This document shows, piece after piece, positions 47,655-59,475 of a DNA stretch of 64,000 nucleotides. Location: positions 26,773,342-26,837,341 of the forward strand of contig NC_035172.2 of assembly GCF_001659605.2 (NCBI RefSeq), written 5' to 3'. Below the pieces are notes generated by a model. The model was not told where the DNA came from and made no database searches. It saw nothing but the letters and a program-made list of their open reading frames with translations. This DNA is from Manihot esculenta. Lineage: Eukaryota > Streptophyta > Magnoliopsida > Malpighiales > Euphorbiaceae. The position numbers and the translations under genes are program-made. The stretch's first letter is position 1. Every line of letters starts with the position of its first letter.

Positions 47655-49790
47655 AAAAAATTAAATAAGATTCTACATACTTTCTTCAAGTCTTTCTATA
47701 GCTGCTATTTGTTCTTCAATGGACTTACGACAATGAGATTTTCGAAGCCAATCTTGTACACATATTAAAGCTTCAACAACTTTAGGAGTAAAAAAATTCC
47801 TAAAATGGTGTACTCTACCTCCAGTATTAAAAACTGATTCTGATGCAACAATAGAGATAGGAACTGCTAAAATATCTTTAGCCATATGGGAAAGGACAGC
47901 GAATGTATTAGAATTAAGTTTCTATCAAAGTAATATATCAAATTCATCATTCTCATCCACCACTTGAATACTCTCATTAAAATAGCAATCTAGATCTGAC
48001 TTATTTTTAGCTTCTCCAATCTCAATTTTATGTTTTAAAAATTGACTACCCAAATTCATCCTTGATATCTTTTTTTATCCTTCCTCATCCAAATTTCCAG
48101 TTGCAATTGAATGTGTATGACCATCATTTATGGTTGCATTTTCATTAGCAAACATTCTCTTATATTCATCAAATAACTCATACATAACTGATTTAATTTT
48201 ATGTGTTAAATTCAAACCCTTTTCATTTCCATACACAGCAGAAAGTGCAAAATCCATAAATTTCATATTTAGGATCCATCACAACCGCAATATAAATAAG
48301 TTTGTTCATTTTATCAGGATCCGCCCAATATTTATTAAACTTCACTGTTATCTTCTCATCCATATTTGTCAAAGTTAAGTCATCACTAATTTTTCACTCT
48401 TGTAACAAACAATCAACTGAATTAATCTCATAAACAAAAATATTGGAAGTGACATATCTAGAACCTGAATTCTTTAATGTAAGATCATAAAAATGACCTA
48501 AGAAATCTACAATATTTCTAATATAGTCTTAATCCAAACTATTAGGCACACCATCACATTTTTTACCAGACACAAGATCAAGATTAAAACATGGATCAAT
48601 AGTTTCAAATCTATCAAATGCATTTTCAAATCTTTTCGCAGTTCTTAACATCAAATAGGTGGAATTCCACTTAGTGGAATTTCACTTAGTGGAAACATCC
48701 AAAGATAAATGACATTTACTTTGAATCCCCTCTATCTCACAATATGATTTAAACTTTTGCAATTTAGCAGGAGATTGTCTCACATATCTCACTGCTTCTC
48801 TAACCCTTTTTACTGCTTCAATATTTTCTTTCAATTCATCAACCACAACCAAATTAATTATGTGGGCAATAAATCTCATATGAAGATATTTGCAATTTAA
48901 AATCTCAAATCCCCAACCATTGATTTTCTTTTTTAAATATGTAACAGCCACATCATTTGAATTAGTATTATCCACAGTCACTATAAATACTCTCTTAATT
49001 CCCCAATTAAGTAAACAATTCTCAATAGCCATGTCAATATCATCACCCTTATGACTTCGAATTGGACAAAAATTAATAATTTTTTTATGAAGTGTCCAAT
49101 TATTATCAATGTAGTGTGCAGTAATACACATATAATTAATTCTTTGCAATGAAGTCCATGTGTCTGTGGTAATGCAAATTCTCTTACTAGACTTTTGAAA
49201 GTAACTCTTCAATTTCTTTCTCTCCTCTAAATATAAGTCATAACAATCCCTTGAAACAATCCAACGATATGAAACTCGAAACTTAGGCTATATGTATTGA
49301 TGTTCCGTATCATGCATTCAACCCATTCCTTAAACCCTTCCCTTTCTACAAATATAAATGACAGCTCATCAATAATTGTCATTTTAGCTAACTTACGTCT
49401 AGCCACATCTTGATCAAAATGCCAACTACTTAACGTACCTAATTGATAATTTCCCCCTCCGTCTTGTGTACTAGAAGAAAGTGGTTGTAAAGACAATTGT
49501 GATTGTCTAGTAGTCACACTATGTGGTTCTTTATGTATGCAAACATGTGATGTCTAAGTGCAGATGTGCCATTTTTTTTAGATCACAATAAAACTCTTTT
49601 TCACAATAGTTACACCTGCCTTTTTGAGTTCCCGTATCATCAGTAAATTTAGCGAAGTGGTCCCACACAACTGATCTTGACTTCATACTCTTGTTCTTCA
49701 ATTTGAAAGTTTCCTCGGCAGCTTCAATATTGCTTGAAGCAACTGGAGGTTGTGACGTAGGATTTGATAGTTCTTGTTGATCTATTTGTA
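47655..49790 (-). pseudogene. Broken hAT transposase
   Basis: Read from right to left: a BED zinc finger with WDHF and CNYCEKEFYC (about 49690-49565), a linker with LGTLSSWHFDQD (about 49430), the catalytic region at 49212-48682 (ITTDTWTS, then VTVDNTNSNDVA and the His-rich RFIAHIINLVV), a middle block at 48266-48075, and the C-terminal dimerisation region at 47885-47673 (PISIVASESVFNTGGRV). This order is that of plant hAT/RICESLEEPER-like transposases, which cut and paste DNA with 8-bp target duplications. Frameshifts and stops between the blocks (about 47886-48074, 48267-48681, 49520-49560) make it a pseudogene. No terminal inverted repeats were found at either side. Confidence 0.85.
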
Positions 49791-49895
49791 AATAAATAAA
49801 TTATAAATCTCAGTCAATTATAACACTAAATGAAATCTAATGTACACACAAGATATGGATTGAAAAAAAGAAGCTGAGATGTTAACCTAAGGGAG

Positions 49896-50024
49896 TTGAT
49901 TTCAGTTATCAAATATTGTCATGATGTGGGTGTTGTACATCGGGATATAAAGCCTGAAAATATCCTCCTAACAACATCTGGGCAAATGAAGCTTGCAAAT
50001 TTTGAGCTAGCTATGAGGATTTCA
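49896..50024 (+). pseudogene. Isolated Ser/Thr kinase exon fragment
   Basis: A 43-codon open stretch carries the catalytic loop HRDIKPENILL and the following strand, with the metal-binding DFG changed to NFE. It is typical of the calcium-dependent/PEPC-kinase-related group (CHDVGVVHRDIKPEN). Lobe N, activation segment end and the rest of lobe C are absent; after about 50024 the frame runs into low-complexity DNA. It lies about 100 bp from the hAT BED-finger end, so transposon capture or a local pseudogene is possible. Confidence 0.7.
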
Positions 50025-50102
50025 AATAGTAATAATAATTTTATTTTTTTAATAATTTCTTGTATTTCTATAGGCATTAATGCTCATGCTCTATATGTAT
50101 AG

Positions 50103-52519
50103 CCATTGTTGTACTATGATAGTTACAATTTAAATTTGGATGAGGAACGATCATGTTTAGCTAAATTAATTTTTGGAGCAATTCATTTAAACTTAATGCT
50201 AAATAACCTGCTAGCAATAGCGTTTTAAATGGCAATTCTATCCTTTTACCTTAATGACACTTGAAGCCTCAAAAGTTCTGGGTTTTCATCAATTTTATTA
50301 TGCTATTCAAAGAATTTGAAGAATAGTTGCACCAAAAAATCAACTTAATTATTAAAAGAGTTTCAATAAACTCAATATTAGAGGAATGAACATCTCGTCT
50401 TAGAACAAAGTATATTATGAAAACTTAAAAAACATGAAGGACATAGGCTATTTGCAATTGCATCTATCACAGGCTCAACCTTGTAATTGCCTAATTTCCA
50501 TGTTCTATGTTTAGCATTTACCCCAAAGATCTGGAGCAGCAGAAGCAGTAGAAATAGCACGTTGCACCAAGGGATCTAAGTTTTCTACCTGGAAACATTA
50601 TTAAAGAAGAAGAAGAAGAAGAAGAAAACAGCGCAAGCTTAAAAATATATGGCCAATAAGTAACAGAAATGGTTATTTCCTGCTTATTTAAAAAAACAAG
50701 TACCCATCAAATAGTCAATAAGGCTAAACATGACAAAAAGTCGGAGAGATTATCTCGATGTGCTATAAATGCAAAAACCCAACTATAATAATAAAGAAAG
50801 GAAGGAATCCTTGATCTCTGTATAGACTATAACTAAAATATTTATTAAAATATCTCTTTATAGACTATAAATTTCTCAATAGTTATACCTAGATAGTACT
50901 ACTATTTGTAAAAGATGCTGAAATGAGGACATAACACAATATCACACGGACAGCAGATCTAGAACATCTAATTGATGCTCATGCTCTAGGACATTTAATT
51001 TCTAATATATATAAATCAGGACACAACATCACACGGACAACAGATCTAATGGAATTTGATTTTCAAAATATTTACTTAACTTATACGGTTGCCTCAAGTT
51101 CAGTAGCACATGGACGACACAACCGACTAAACTGAGGGCTGGAGGCGCGAGAGATGTACAACACAACAGCACGCGGCAGTGCATGATACCGATGCAGATG
51201 TACGACACAACAACACATGACAGTAGCGACGGGCAACGGCTGATGCAGCGCCAACGATTGCTTAGAGAGAGAGACTAGAGAGCGACAGAGGATTGAGGTG
51301 AGGAGAAATCAGCGTCGCTAAGTCACACAGTCGCAACGTGCAAGCTGAGTTACCGAACGATGGTCAATCAATCGATGTTGCCGAGAGGAGAGTGGAGGTT
51401 GGACAGTGGAAGCGCCGCTGGAAGTGGTGGATGGAGGCATAGGCACTGTGAGTGTGAGGTGAGGGCAGGCGGCATAGAATCTAGAATGGATAGCGTGAAT
51501 GCGTGATTGTGAATCTCTGTGAACTGTGGCAAAAGTAGAGATGACTTTTTAGATTTAGGGCAAATAAGTGAACTATTAAAAACGATATAGTATTGGTGAT
51601 TTCGGTTCGGTTTGGTTTAATCGAAATTTTTAGATCTAAAATTGAATCGAACCAAAATCATCGATTTTTCAAAAATTTGAATTCGAATCGAACCGAAAAA
51701 TAAAACCGAACTAAATTTTTGAAATTAATCAGTTCAGTCGGTTATTTCGATTTAAATTAGACCATTGTAGTATGTCGAGAAGGACGTGGAGTTCGTTAAG
51801 AAGAAAACACTAAGATTTATTTAGAATATCCAATTTTTTAAGGTTGTAGTAATTTTTACATTTGCTTGAATAGTAAAAGAAAAAAGATATATTAAATAAA
51901 ATCATAATGTGTCCCATTAAATTTAAAACAATAAAATCTTATTAAATGGATGTGCGTATACTTTGATGTAGGTATGGAAATTTTAGTGATTAATGAAGTT
52001 ATAAATAGAGTGGAAATTGAGCTGTTGCCATCATTGGTATGTTTGAAGTTGGGTTTATATTGCTTCGTTGGAATGTTGATACTTTAACTGAGATAGGGTT
52101 TTGGTATTTCAAAGTTTAATTTAGGTAGCACTTTTATTTTGATCCTTTTAATTTTATGTTGTATTGTGTTTATTAATCTTTAATTAAATTGCAAAATTAC
52201 ATGTAATTATTTTAAATTAGTAATATTTTAATTATAATTTCTATGACTCGTTAGTTGAACTAGTAATTCATCGATGATTTTTCTGTCAAGTCAATATTTG
52301 GGTTGATTTTAATGATAGTAATAGAAGATAATAAAAAGTTGATAATTATTACTACGACCAATATGTTTTATATAATTATATTTATACAAAATAGTTAATA
52401 AAAATACTTATTCATATTATTTATTTTGTTATCAAAATATACATATAGTTCTTCATTTATTATATATAACATAAACAAGAAATAAAATATAATCTAAAAT
52501 TATAATCAGTTATTAACGT
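50103..52519. other. Mixed spacer with GC-rich block and TTCGGTT remnants
   Basis: A GA microsatellite (GAAGAA, about 50605-50628) and a GC-richer, gene-like but unrecognised block (about 51090-51520) are seen. A stretch at 51590-51770 is rich in TTCGGTT/AACCGAA as in the MITE at 25293-25753, but lacks its terminal repeats. Confidence 0.5.
50515..50582 (-). other. Possible orphan exon
   Basis: The minus strand reads an AG acceptor, then a frame of about 22 codons with PLVQRAISTASAAPDLWG, then GTAAAT as a donor. The composition is protein-like in otherwise non-coding DNA. I do not recognise the source gene. Confidence 0.25.
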
Positions 52520-53214
52520 TGTTCACATCATAATTTTTCAGATATAGACCTATAAAATAAAAGAAAACACCGAGTGAATTATTTTAATAACTTCTCTGAT
52601 GCTGTCAGCATGTGATGGGTAAATTATAGAATTTATTGATGAAAATGATAGTGTACTTAATTAGAAGTTGTGAGCTCCTTATATAGTGTGTTAGAGTTTA
52701 GATATGATATGACATTTTAGATAAGATAGGATATGGGTTTTAAATAAGATACAATATAAAATCCTATGAGATAAGGATACTATTTTGATATGGATAATAT
52801 CATATTATTTCATATATTTTGATATTGATTTATATCAATAGTCTCCTACTGTGGTCAAATCTTTAGATTTGATAATGGATTTTTTTCATGAACTTATCGC
52901 CTTACGAAAATTTTGGTGAAAAACCATTGAGGTAATTGCCTTAACTTTTCTCTTGATGAACTTATCGTCTTGTGTTTTGATCTTAGATACCTTAGTTTTT
53001 CTGCTACTTGTTTTGTAGTAATAATATTTTATGGAAAAATTACCAACACATAACTAAAATATAAGTATTTCAATAGATAAATTTATATGATTAAATAAAT
53101 ATTACTTGGCTTATATTTTCATCTACTTTGATGACTTGATATTGATGAGATCTAGTATTATGTTGCCATCATGAGAAGCTGCATGGACATCAATTGTTGA
53201 TGAGGGCATGCAGA

Positions 53215-54020
53215 TCACTTAAGAAGCAATTGGTTACCTAAAAGAGCGCTCTTATGTTGTCTAGGAGCGCTCTTACTTTGTCTAGAGACACTCTTACGTT
53301 ATCTAGAAGCGCTATTACGTTGCCTAAGTAGATAATTGATTATCTAAAAATGTGCTTTTATGTCGCATAAGGACGCACTTACATCGCGTAAGTAGATAAT
53401 TAATTGCCTGAAAGGGTGTTCTTATATTATCTAGGGGCGCTCTTACGTCATCTAAGGGCATTTTTACGTCGCCTAAGTAGCAATTAATTGTTTGAAAGGG
53501 CACTCTCGCGTTGCTTAAAGGTGCTCTTACATCGGGTAAGTGGACAATTGGTTGTTTGGAAGGGCGCTTTTACCTCTCTTAAGAGGTGCTCTTATGTGCC
53601 TAAGGGCACTCTTACGTCGTCCAAGTGAGCAATCAGTTATCTGAAAGGGAGCTCTTACTGTAACAGCCCGCGTTTTTCTTATACCCTTAGGGCAAGCTCC
53701 GACATCCTCGAATCCCGACTTCCAACGGAAAATCCGCCGGAACGTAGGAATTCCGATACCGGGGTCTAGCCGGGTATTACACTTACGTTGTCTAAGAGTA
53801 TTTTTACATTACCTAAGAGCACTTTTACATTACTTAAATGGTCAATTGGTTGCTTAAAAGCGCACTTTTACGTCGCCTAAGAGCACTCTTATATTGCCTA
53901 AGTGAGCAATTGATTGAATGAAGGATGTTTTTACGTCATTTAGAGACGTTCTTCCATCGTCTAAATGGACAATGATTATTTGAAAGGGCGCTCTCATGTC
54001 GCCTAGGAGATTAATAGGTC
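53215..54020 (+). repeat. Compound 21-22-bp tandem array
   Basis: Two alternating monomer types repeat: type 1 like GGGCGCTCTTACGTCGCCTAA and type 2 like GTAGCAATTGATTGCCTGAAA, in a higher-order unit of roughly 90-130 bp with two to four type-1 copies per type-2 copy. Monomers differ at several positions each. No frame is conserved. A 123-bp element splits it at 53659. Confidence 0.82.
53659..53781 (-). mobile_element. 123-bp miniature LTR-like element
   Basis: A perfect CTTAC duplication (53654-53658 and 53782-53786) flanks a sequence whose minus strand starts TGTAATACCCGGCTAGACC and ends GGGCTGTTACA. The first 50 bp match the LTRs at 1269 and 10993 at most positions, and the end resembles theirs (TCGTTACA). 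It is about one eighteenth of their length. Either it is the solo LTR of a miniature (TRIM/SMART-like) element sharing ends with the large family, or a large LTR deleted internally. Confidence 0.8.
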
Positions 54021-55050
54021 ACTTAAATTTGAAGAAGACTCACTTTTATAGTTGTGACACTTTTACGGGTGACATAACCTGTTGAAATTCATTTGCAAAA
54101 TTAATTTTTATACAAAATATAAAAGTATAAAAATTGAATTTGCATGAAATGATCCATAATAATATGTGATTTTAAAGTTAATGTAGAGTTTAAATAGAAA
54201 AATAAATATAAAAATATAAAGTAATTATTACTTACCAAAAATACATAATATTACTTGGTTATATACGTAAACATCACCATCTTTCAACAAGATAATTTGT
54301 AACTTTTTTTTCTCTTTATTTTTTTATATAATAAAGAATCTTTTCTAAGTCATTAGTATAATGGTATTCTTATAAAATAATTTTAATGACTAATACTGAT
54401 GGATTTTCATACTTAATGAGAGTTTGAATGATATGTAAAAGTAATAAAATATTTATGTAATTCATTTAACGACGGTAAAATTTCATCGCTGATTTAGCAA
54501 TGCCATCATAAAATTTAGACACAAATTCGTTCGCAAAAAGTTTGCGAAAAGAGTACTAAACACATAATTAATTTCGTTCTAAATCTGTCACTTAAATTTT
54601 ATGCGATGGAACATACTCTTTAGAGATAAAAATTGTTCGTTGTAGGGGTTCAAATTTCTAATATCAATATTAACAATAGAAAGAGGTACTGGAGATACAT
54701 AGTTTTTTGTATCTATTTCTACAAACGGCGTCAATGATATTGTTCGCATTATAATTTTTCAGGTATGAATCTGTAAGTTAAAAAAAAATATTGAGTGTGT
54801 TGTTTTGATAGCTTTTCTGATATTTAAATCCGTGTATATAACAAGTAAATTATAGAATTTATTGGCGGAGAGAATAGTGTCCTTATCATACGAATTATGA
54901 GCCCCTTATATAGTTTGTTAGATACAGTTTAGATGTGATATGGAATTCTAAATAAAATAAGATATAAAGTTCTAAATAAAATTTTATCCGATAAGAATAA
55001 TATTCTGATATGGATAATATTTTATTGTGATTAGTATTTTATCAATTTAT

Positions 55051-58000
55051 TAAGAGTTAGGGTATTTGAATAGTTGATATGATTTAAATTATTCAAATCT
55101 AAATTTAATTTATTTTACTATTATTTACAGTAATTATAACTAGTATTATATTTATCTATTTTTATCCTTTAAAATTATTTATCAATGTAAAATTAATTTA
55201 AAATATAAAAATTCTGTGATATATAAACAATAAAATAAATCTATCTATTCCTATTAACGATGGAACTTTTAAGCACAATTTTTTTAATAAATTTCTAGAG
55301 TTTCTTAATTTAAATTTTTAGAAAAATTGAGTTCAATTTAAATTTTTAAATTCATTTAAATAAAATTAAAAGTTAATTTAATTTAATGAATTGTACATTA
55401 ATTCATTAAAGAAACAAGGATTTACACAGCCCTAGAGAAGCAGGTTTAATTGACAGTTCATAGTTTTCTTTTCTAAGAGCTTAAGATCGTTTTCATTAAA
55501 AATGGAAAGGCCGAAAAGAGTATCAAAAGCATGTAGAGCCCGTAAAGATAGGAAAACAATATATGAGATCCAAAACTTAAAAATCTAAAAAACTGATTTG
55601 GATTTGGATCATAGGAAGCACATATACCAAGCATTTGAGAAATCCACTTTTCGTTACAATACAATAGTAAATAGAGAGACTAAACTCGGGGAGAAAAAAG
55701 AAGAGCAATAAGATAGTAGACAAAGAAAATTAATAATACTTTGTAGTTGGGTACAGAAATAACAATTATTTGATTTATGTTCGTCTAGCGGTATAGATAG
55801 CGATATGATAATTTTTATAATTTATGATAAAAAAATATATTTAATAAAAAATAATATAATATGTTACCCGATTCTTTTTGTTATTTATGTAATTTGACTT
55901 ATAATTAAATTATTTTTCACGATTAAAATTAAATTATCAGATTTACTATTCCTTTGATTTTTCTTTTTTCTTTTATCACCGAAATTTTCTTCAACATTTT
56001 TTAAATTTTCCATTAGTCTTCTTAACTCTCTTTTTTTTTTTTTTTTTTTTTTCTATTTCTACAGTGTATTATATCTTTTCCTTAGAGGAGATACAATTAA
56101 AAGAGAGGAAACATAAAAATAATCAATGTGACTTAATTAAGAATTAAATTAAAATAAAATTAATATACTAAATCATAGATAAAATTAAAAAAATTTATAA
56201 TAATAATGTAATTTTTTTTAATATTATAAATTTTAATTTAAGAAGAATAATAAAAAAAACTCTATCCTTTAAAAAAATTTTCAATTGCACTTTAAATTAT
56301 AAAAATTTATCAATTAAACCCTTACTTTTTAAGTTGTAATTAACTGTACTCTAAATTTTGCTGACATGGTGATTTTGTGACACTTCTATTAATTTTTAAC
56401 AAAAAATTTAATGGCAGGATATAATTGAAATAAGTATAAAAGTATAGGTTTAATTAACAAACCATAAAAAAATAAAGTTTAATTGTAAAAATGGGTGAAA
56501 AATGAAGTTCTTTTTTGTCATTTACCTATTTTCCAAATGTACTGTTATTTGTATTGTTAAAAATTACCGTCATGTTAAAGTTATAATGCTATATTAGCAA
56601 AATTAATCACTAAAAGGTTTTGTATTTTATCCTATATTTTCATTGTTGATAATTAAAATTTATTTTTTTAATATCTGACTAAATATATTCTAGCGTTATC
56701 GATATAGAAATTTATAAAATTATTAAGTTATAGTTTTCACTATTAATATATTTAAAATTATTATTTTTATTTTTATTTTTATTTTTATTAATAAGTTCAT
56801 AATAATAATTTATTTTAATTAAAATTATTATCGATTGACTTCTTTAAATCCGTCTAATGAGTTTTATTATTTATCATTACTTTTAAAATTATTATTAAGA
56901 AAATAATTTTATTAAATATATTAGTTATAAAATATTTAAAATAATTTAAAATAAAATATTTAACATGCTTCAGTTTTAAAACATTAAAAATAATAAATAA
57001 TTTTTTTAGAATATATTTTTAAATTAACTCTAAGCATAATACTAATGAACCATTCTTTTCAATTATATTAATATTTAAAATGAATTTAAAAAAATTAATA
57101 ACATATAAATTGAATTAGAATCTGATCATCAAATTAGACGGTTAAAAAAAATATAATTTATCTTAAATTATAAATTTTAAATTCAGTCTCCCATCTCCTA
57201 AAAAAATATTTTATTAGTAAAATAAATCATAATAAATTTATATTTTTAATTTTATTATAATTTTACTCTAAATTTTTAATTTATTATCACTTAAAATTTG
57301 TTGGTATAACAAATAACATAGCAATTCTGTTAAATTTTATTGTATGGTAAAGTATAATTAGAATAACTTAAAAATAATATTCTATTAATTTTAATCCGAA
57401 CATATAAAATATAATTAAAATAACTTTAAAATAATAAGTTTAATTGATAAAAAAATATAAAATAGAATTATAATAAAATCAAATTTTCAATAATTTTTTT
57501 GCGATGAACTCTTTTAGAAATTGGCTATTATTAATTCACAATTTATTCCCTATATTTCATTCTTCTAATGGTGTATCTCTATAGTTGAGATGTACACAGT
57601 AAGTTAGTCTTAAAAAAATAATAATAAAACAATAATGACGTTACGATATTTTTCTTGGTGTAGATTAATTTCTAAGTTTTTTGAAATTACAAATCAAATA
57701 TCTATCTTTTAAAAATACATAAATTAGTACGTAGATTTCATTAAATTATAATTTATTTCTTTCATGAAAGTGATACGTAAATAAAGAAAAAAGATATAAA
57801 ATCATTTACTTCTGTTTGATACTTAAAAAAATTCATTTTAAAAGAGATTAAAAATTTGTATGATTTTTACGACAATTTATTTAAATTATTTTTTTTCACA
57901 TGAATGTCAAACGAATACATCCATTAAAAAAAAACACTAGGGAGAGACTCATGTTTGGCATAGCAATTAACTCAAATGTAAGCTAATCTCAATATCTCAC

Positions 58001-59300
58001 CACAAGATACTATGGATTATAAGCATATCAACAAATCTTAAATCATTGTTAAATTTAATATTAGTAATCCATAAATTAACAATAATAATAATAATTTAAC
58101 TGTTTTGATAGTTTTGAAAGTTAAATAGATTTTATTTTGTATCAATAATTAAAAAATTTTTATAATAAATATATTATTTTAAATTATTTTATACATATTG
58201 TTATTTTATTGAATTAAATAATATGATTACTATAAATTATTTATAATTATTTCTATAAAATAAAATTTATTATCAACTACATATTTAATAATTAAATTAT
58301 TTATTTTTAATTTTAATTTTTAAAAATTAATTAAAATTACATACAAATATAAATGTTGGATCAATTTATTTAAAATTTTAATATTTAAATTAAAATATAA
58401 AATGATACAAACATTAGTTTTTTTTATATTAATTGACCAATTAAAAAAATAATTATAATAATTCATATAGCATGATAATTAAATTATTAAATTTAAAAAT
58501 TGACTAAAATTATATTAAAATATAAAGATTTAATCAATTAAATTAAAATTATAAGATTTAAATTAAAATATAAAACCTGATAATAATAATATACAATGTA
58601 TAAATTTAAAATTAAAATTTATCCTATTTTTTTTTATATTAAATTTAAATTGTCATTCTTAGAAAATTTATGCAAAAATATTTATGCTACCCGTTGATTG
58701 TGCAAGCTAGTCAAACTAGCTTGATTAGTTTATAAGCTCTAAGAATTAGTTAACCGATTGTTTATAATATTTTATATGCTTACGAGTTTATCTTATAAGG
58801 TAAAAAATTTTATTTGTGACGCTTATAAGTAATATATTTATAAACTGATTTACTAAGGAAATTACTATAGTATTCTTATATAATTTTAAAATTAGACTAT
58901 ATTATTTAATATTTTTTAAATAATTTTAATAATAAATGCGCTGATAATTTATTTATTATTAAATATGGCAAATATTTATCAACCATTTACAAACATTTTA
59001 ATTAAATATATAATTATTTAAAATTTTAAAAATTTATAAAAATTAAATGCTTATAGACGATTTTTAATTAAATTCAAAATAATTCACATTAAATCTGAAT
59101 TTAATCAATTTATTTAAATTCAAACCGATTTAATTATTGTATTAATCTTAATCCTTTCATTTAGAATCAAGAGTTTTAAAAAACGTATTTAATTGATTTT
59201 TTATTATTTATATATTTAAAATAAGAAATTTATTTATTTAATTTAAAATAATTTCTATTTTTAAATAATAAAAATCATGCAAAGAAAACGAAAGGCTGCG
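55051..59300. other. Long AT-rich intergenic stretch
   Basis: No gene recognised. Contains a T20-plus tract at about 56031-56052 and a partly palindromic block at 56270-56520 (TCAATTGCAC...AAACCC and GGTTTAATTA...GTTTAATTGT), possibly a decayed Mutator-like MITE. Confidence 0.5.
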
Positions 59301-59305
59301 TCTTT

Positions 59306-59357
59306 AGCCCAATTTGGTATTGAGAATAAAAGAAATGCGAACGGGCCAAGAGCCCAA
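59306..59357. promoter_or_regulatory. Site II-like promoter motifs of the centrin gene
   Basis: AGCCCAA occurs at 59306-59312 and 59351-59357, with GGGCC at 59343-59347. In plants TGGGCC/T (site II) motifs near transcription starts are bound by TCP factors in proliferation genes. They are 120-170 bp before the start codon. Confidence 0.35.
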
Positions 59358-59475
59358 TGATTATCGTGTTCCACTGTCTCTACAAATCGAAAGGTGATCT
59401 TACAGAGTGTAAAGAAGGGAAAATTTCAGCTTCACTGTGGAATATTTCTCTCTCATCTTATTCTTTGGAAATCCA

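Larger units (their letters stand above)
52520..55050. mobile_element. ORF-less, array-bearing LTR-like element
   Basis: Two direct repeats of about 320 bp, diverged, start TGTTCACATCATAATTTTTCAG-like at 52520 and TGTTCGCATTATAATTTTTC at 54741 and share blocks such as GTAAATTATAGAATTTATTG and GATATGGATAATAT. Between them lies about 1.9 kb with no open frame: a spacer, a tandem array (53215-54020) and AT-rich DNA. This is the layout of a non-autonomous LTR element. Outer right end is approximate and no target duplication was confirmed, so it could also be a duplicated non-TE sequence. Confidence 0.55.

Noticed and set aside
53215..54020. Possible CRISPR-like array
   Set aside because: Monomers are contiguous and diverged, there are no unique spacers, and the context is a plant nuclear genome.
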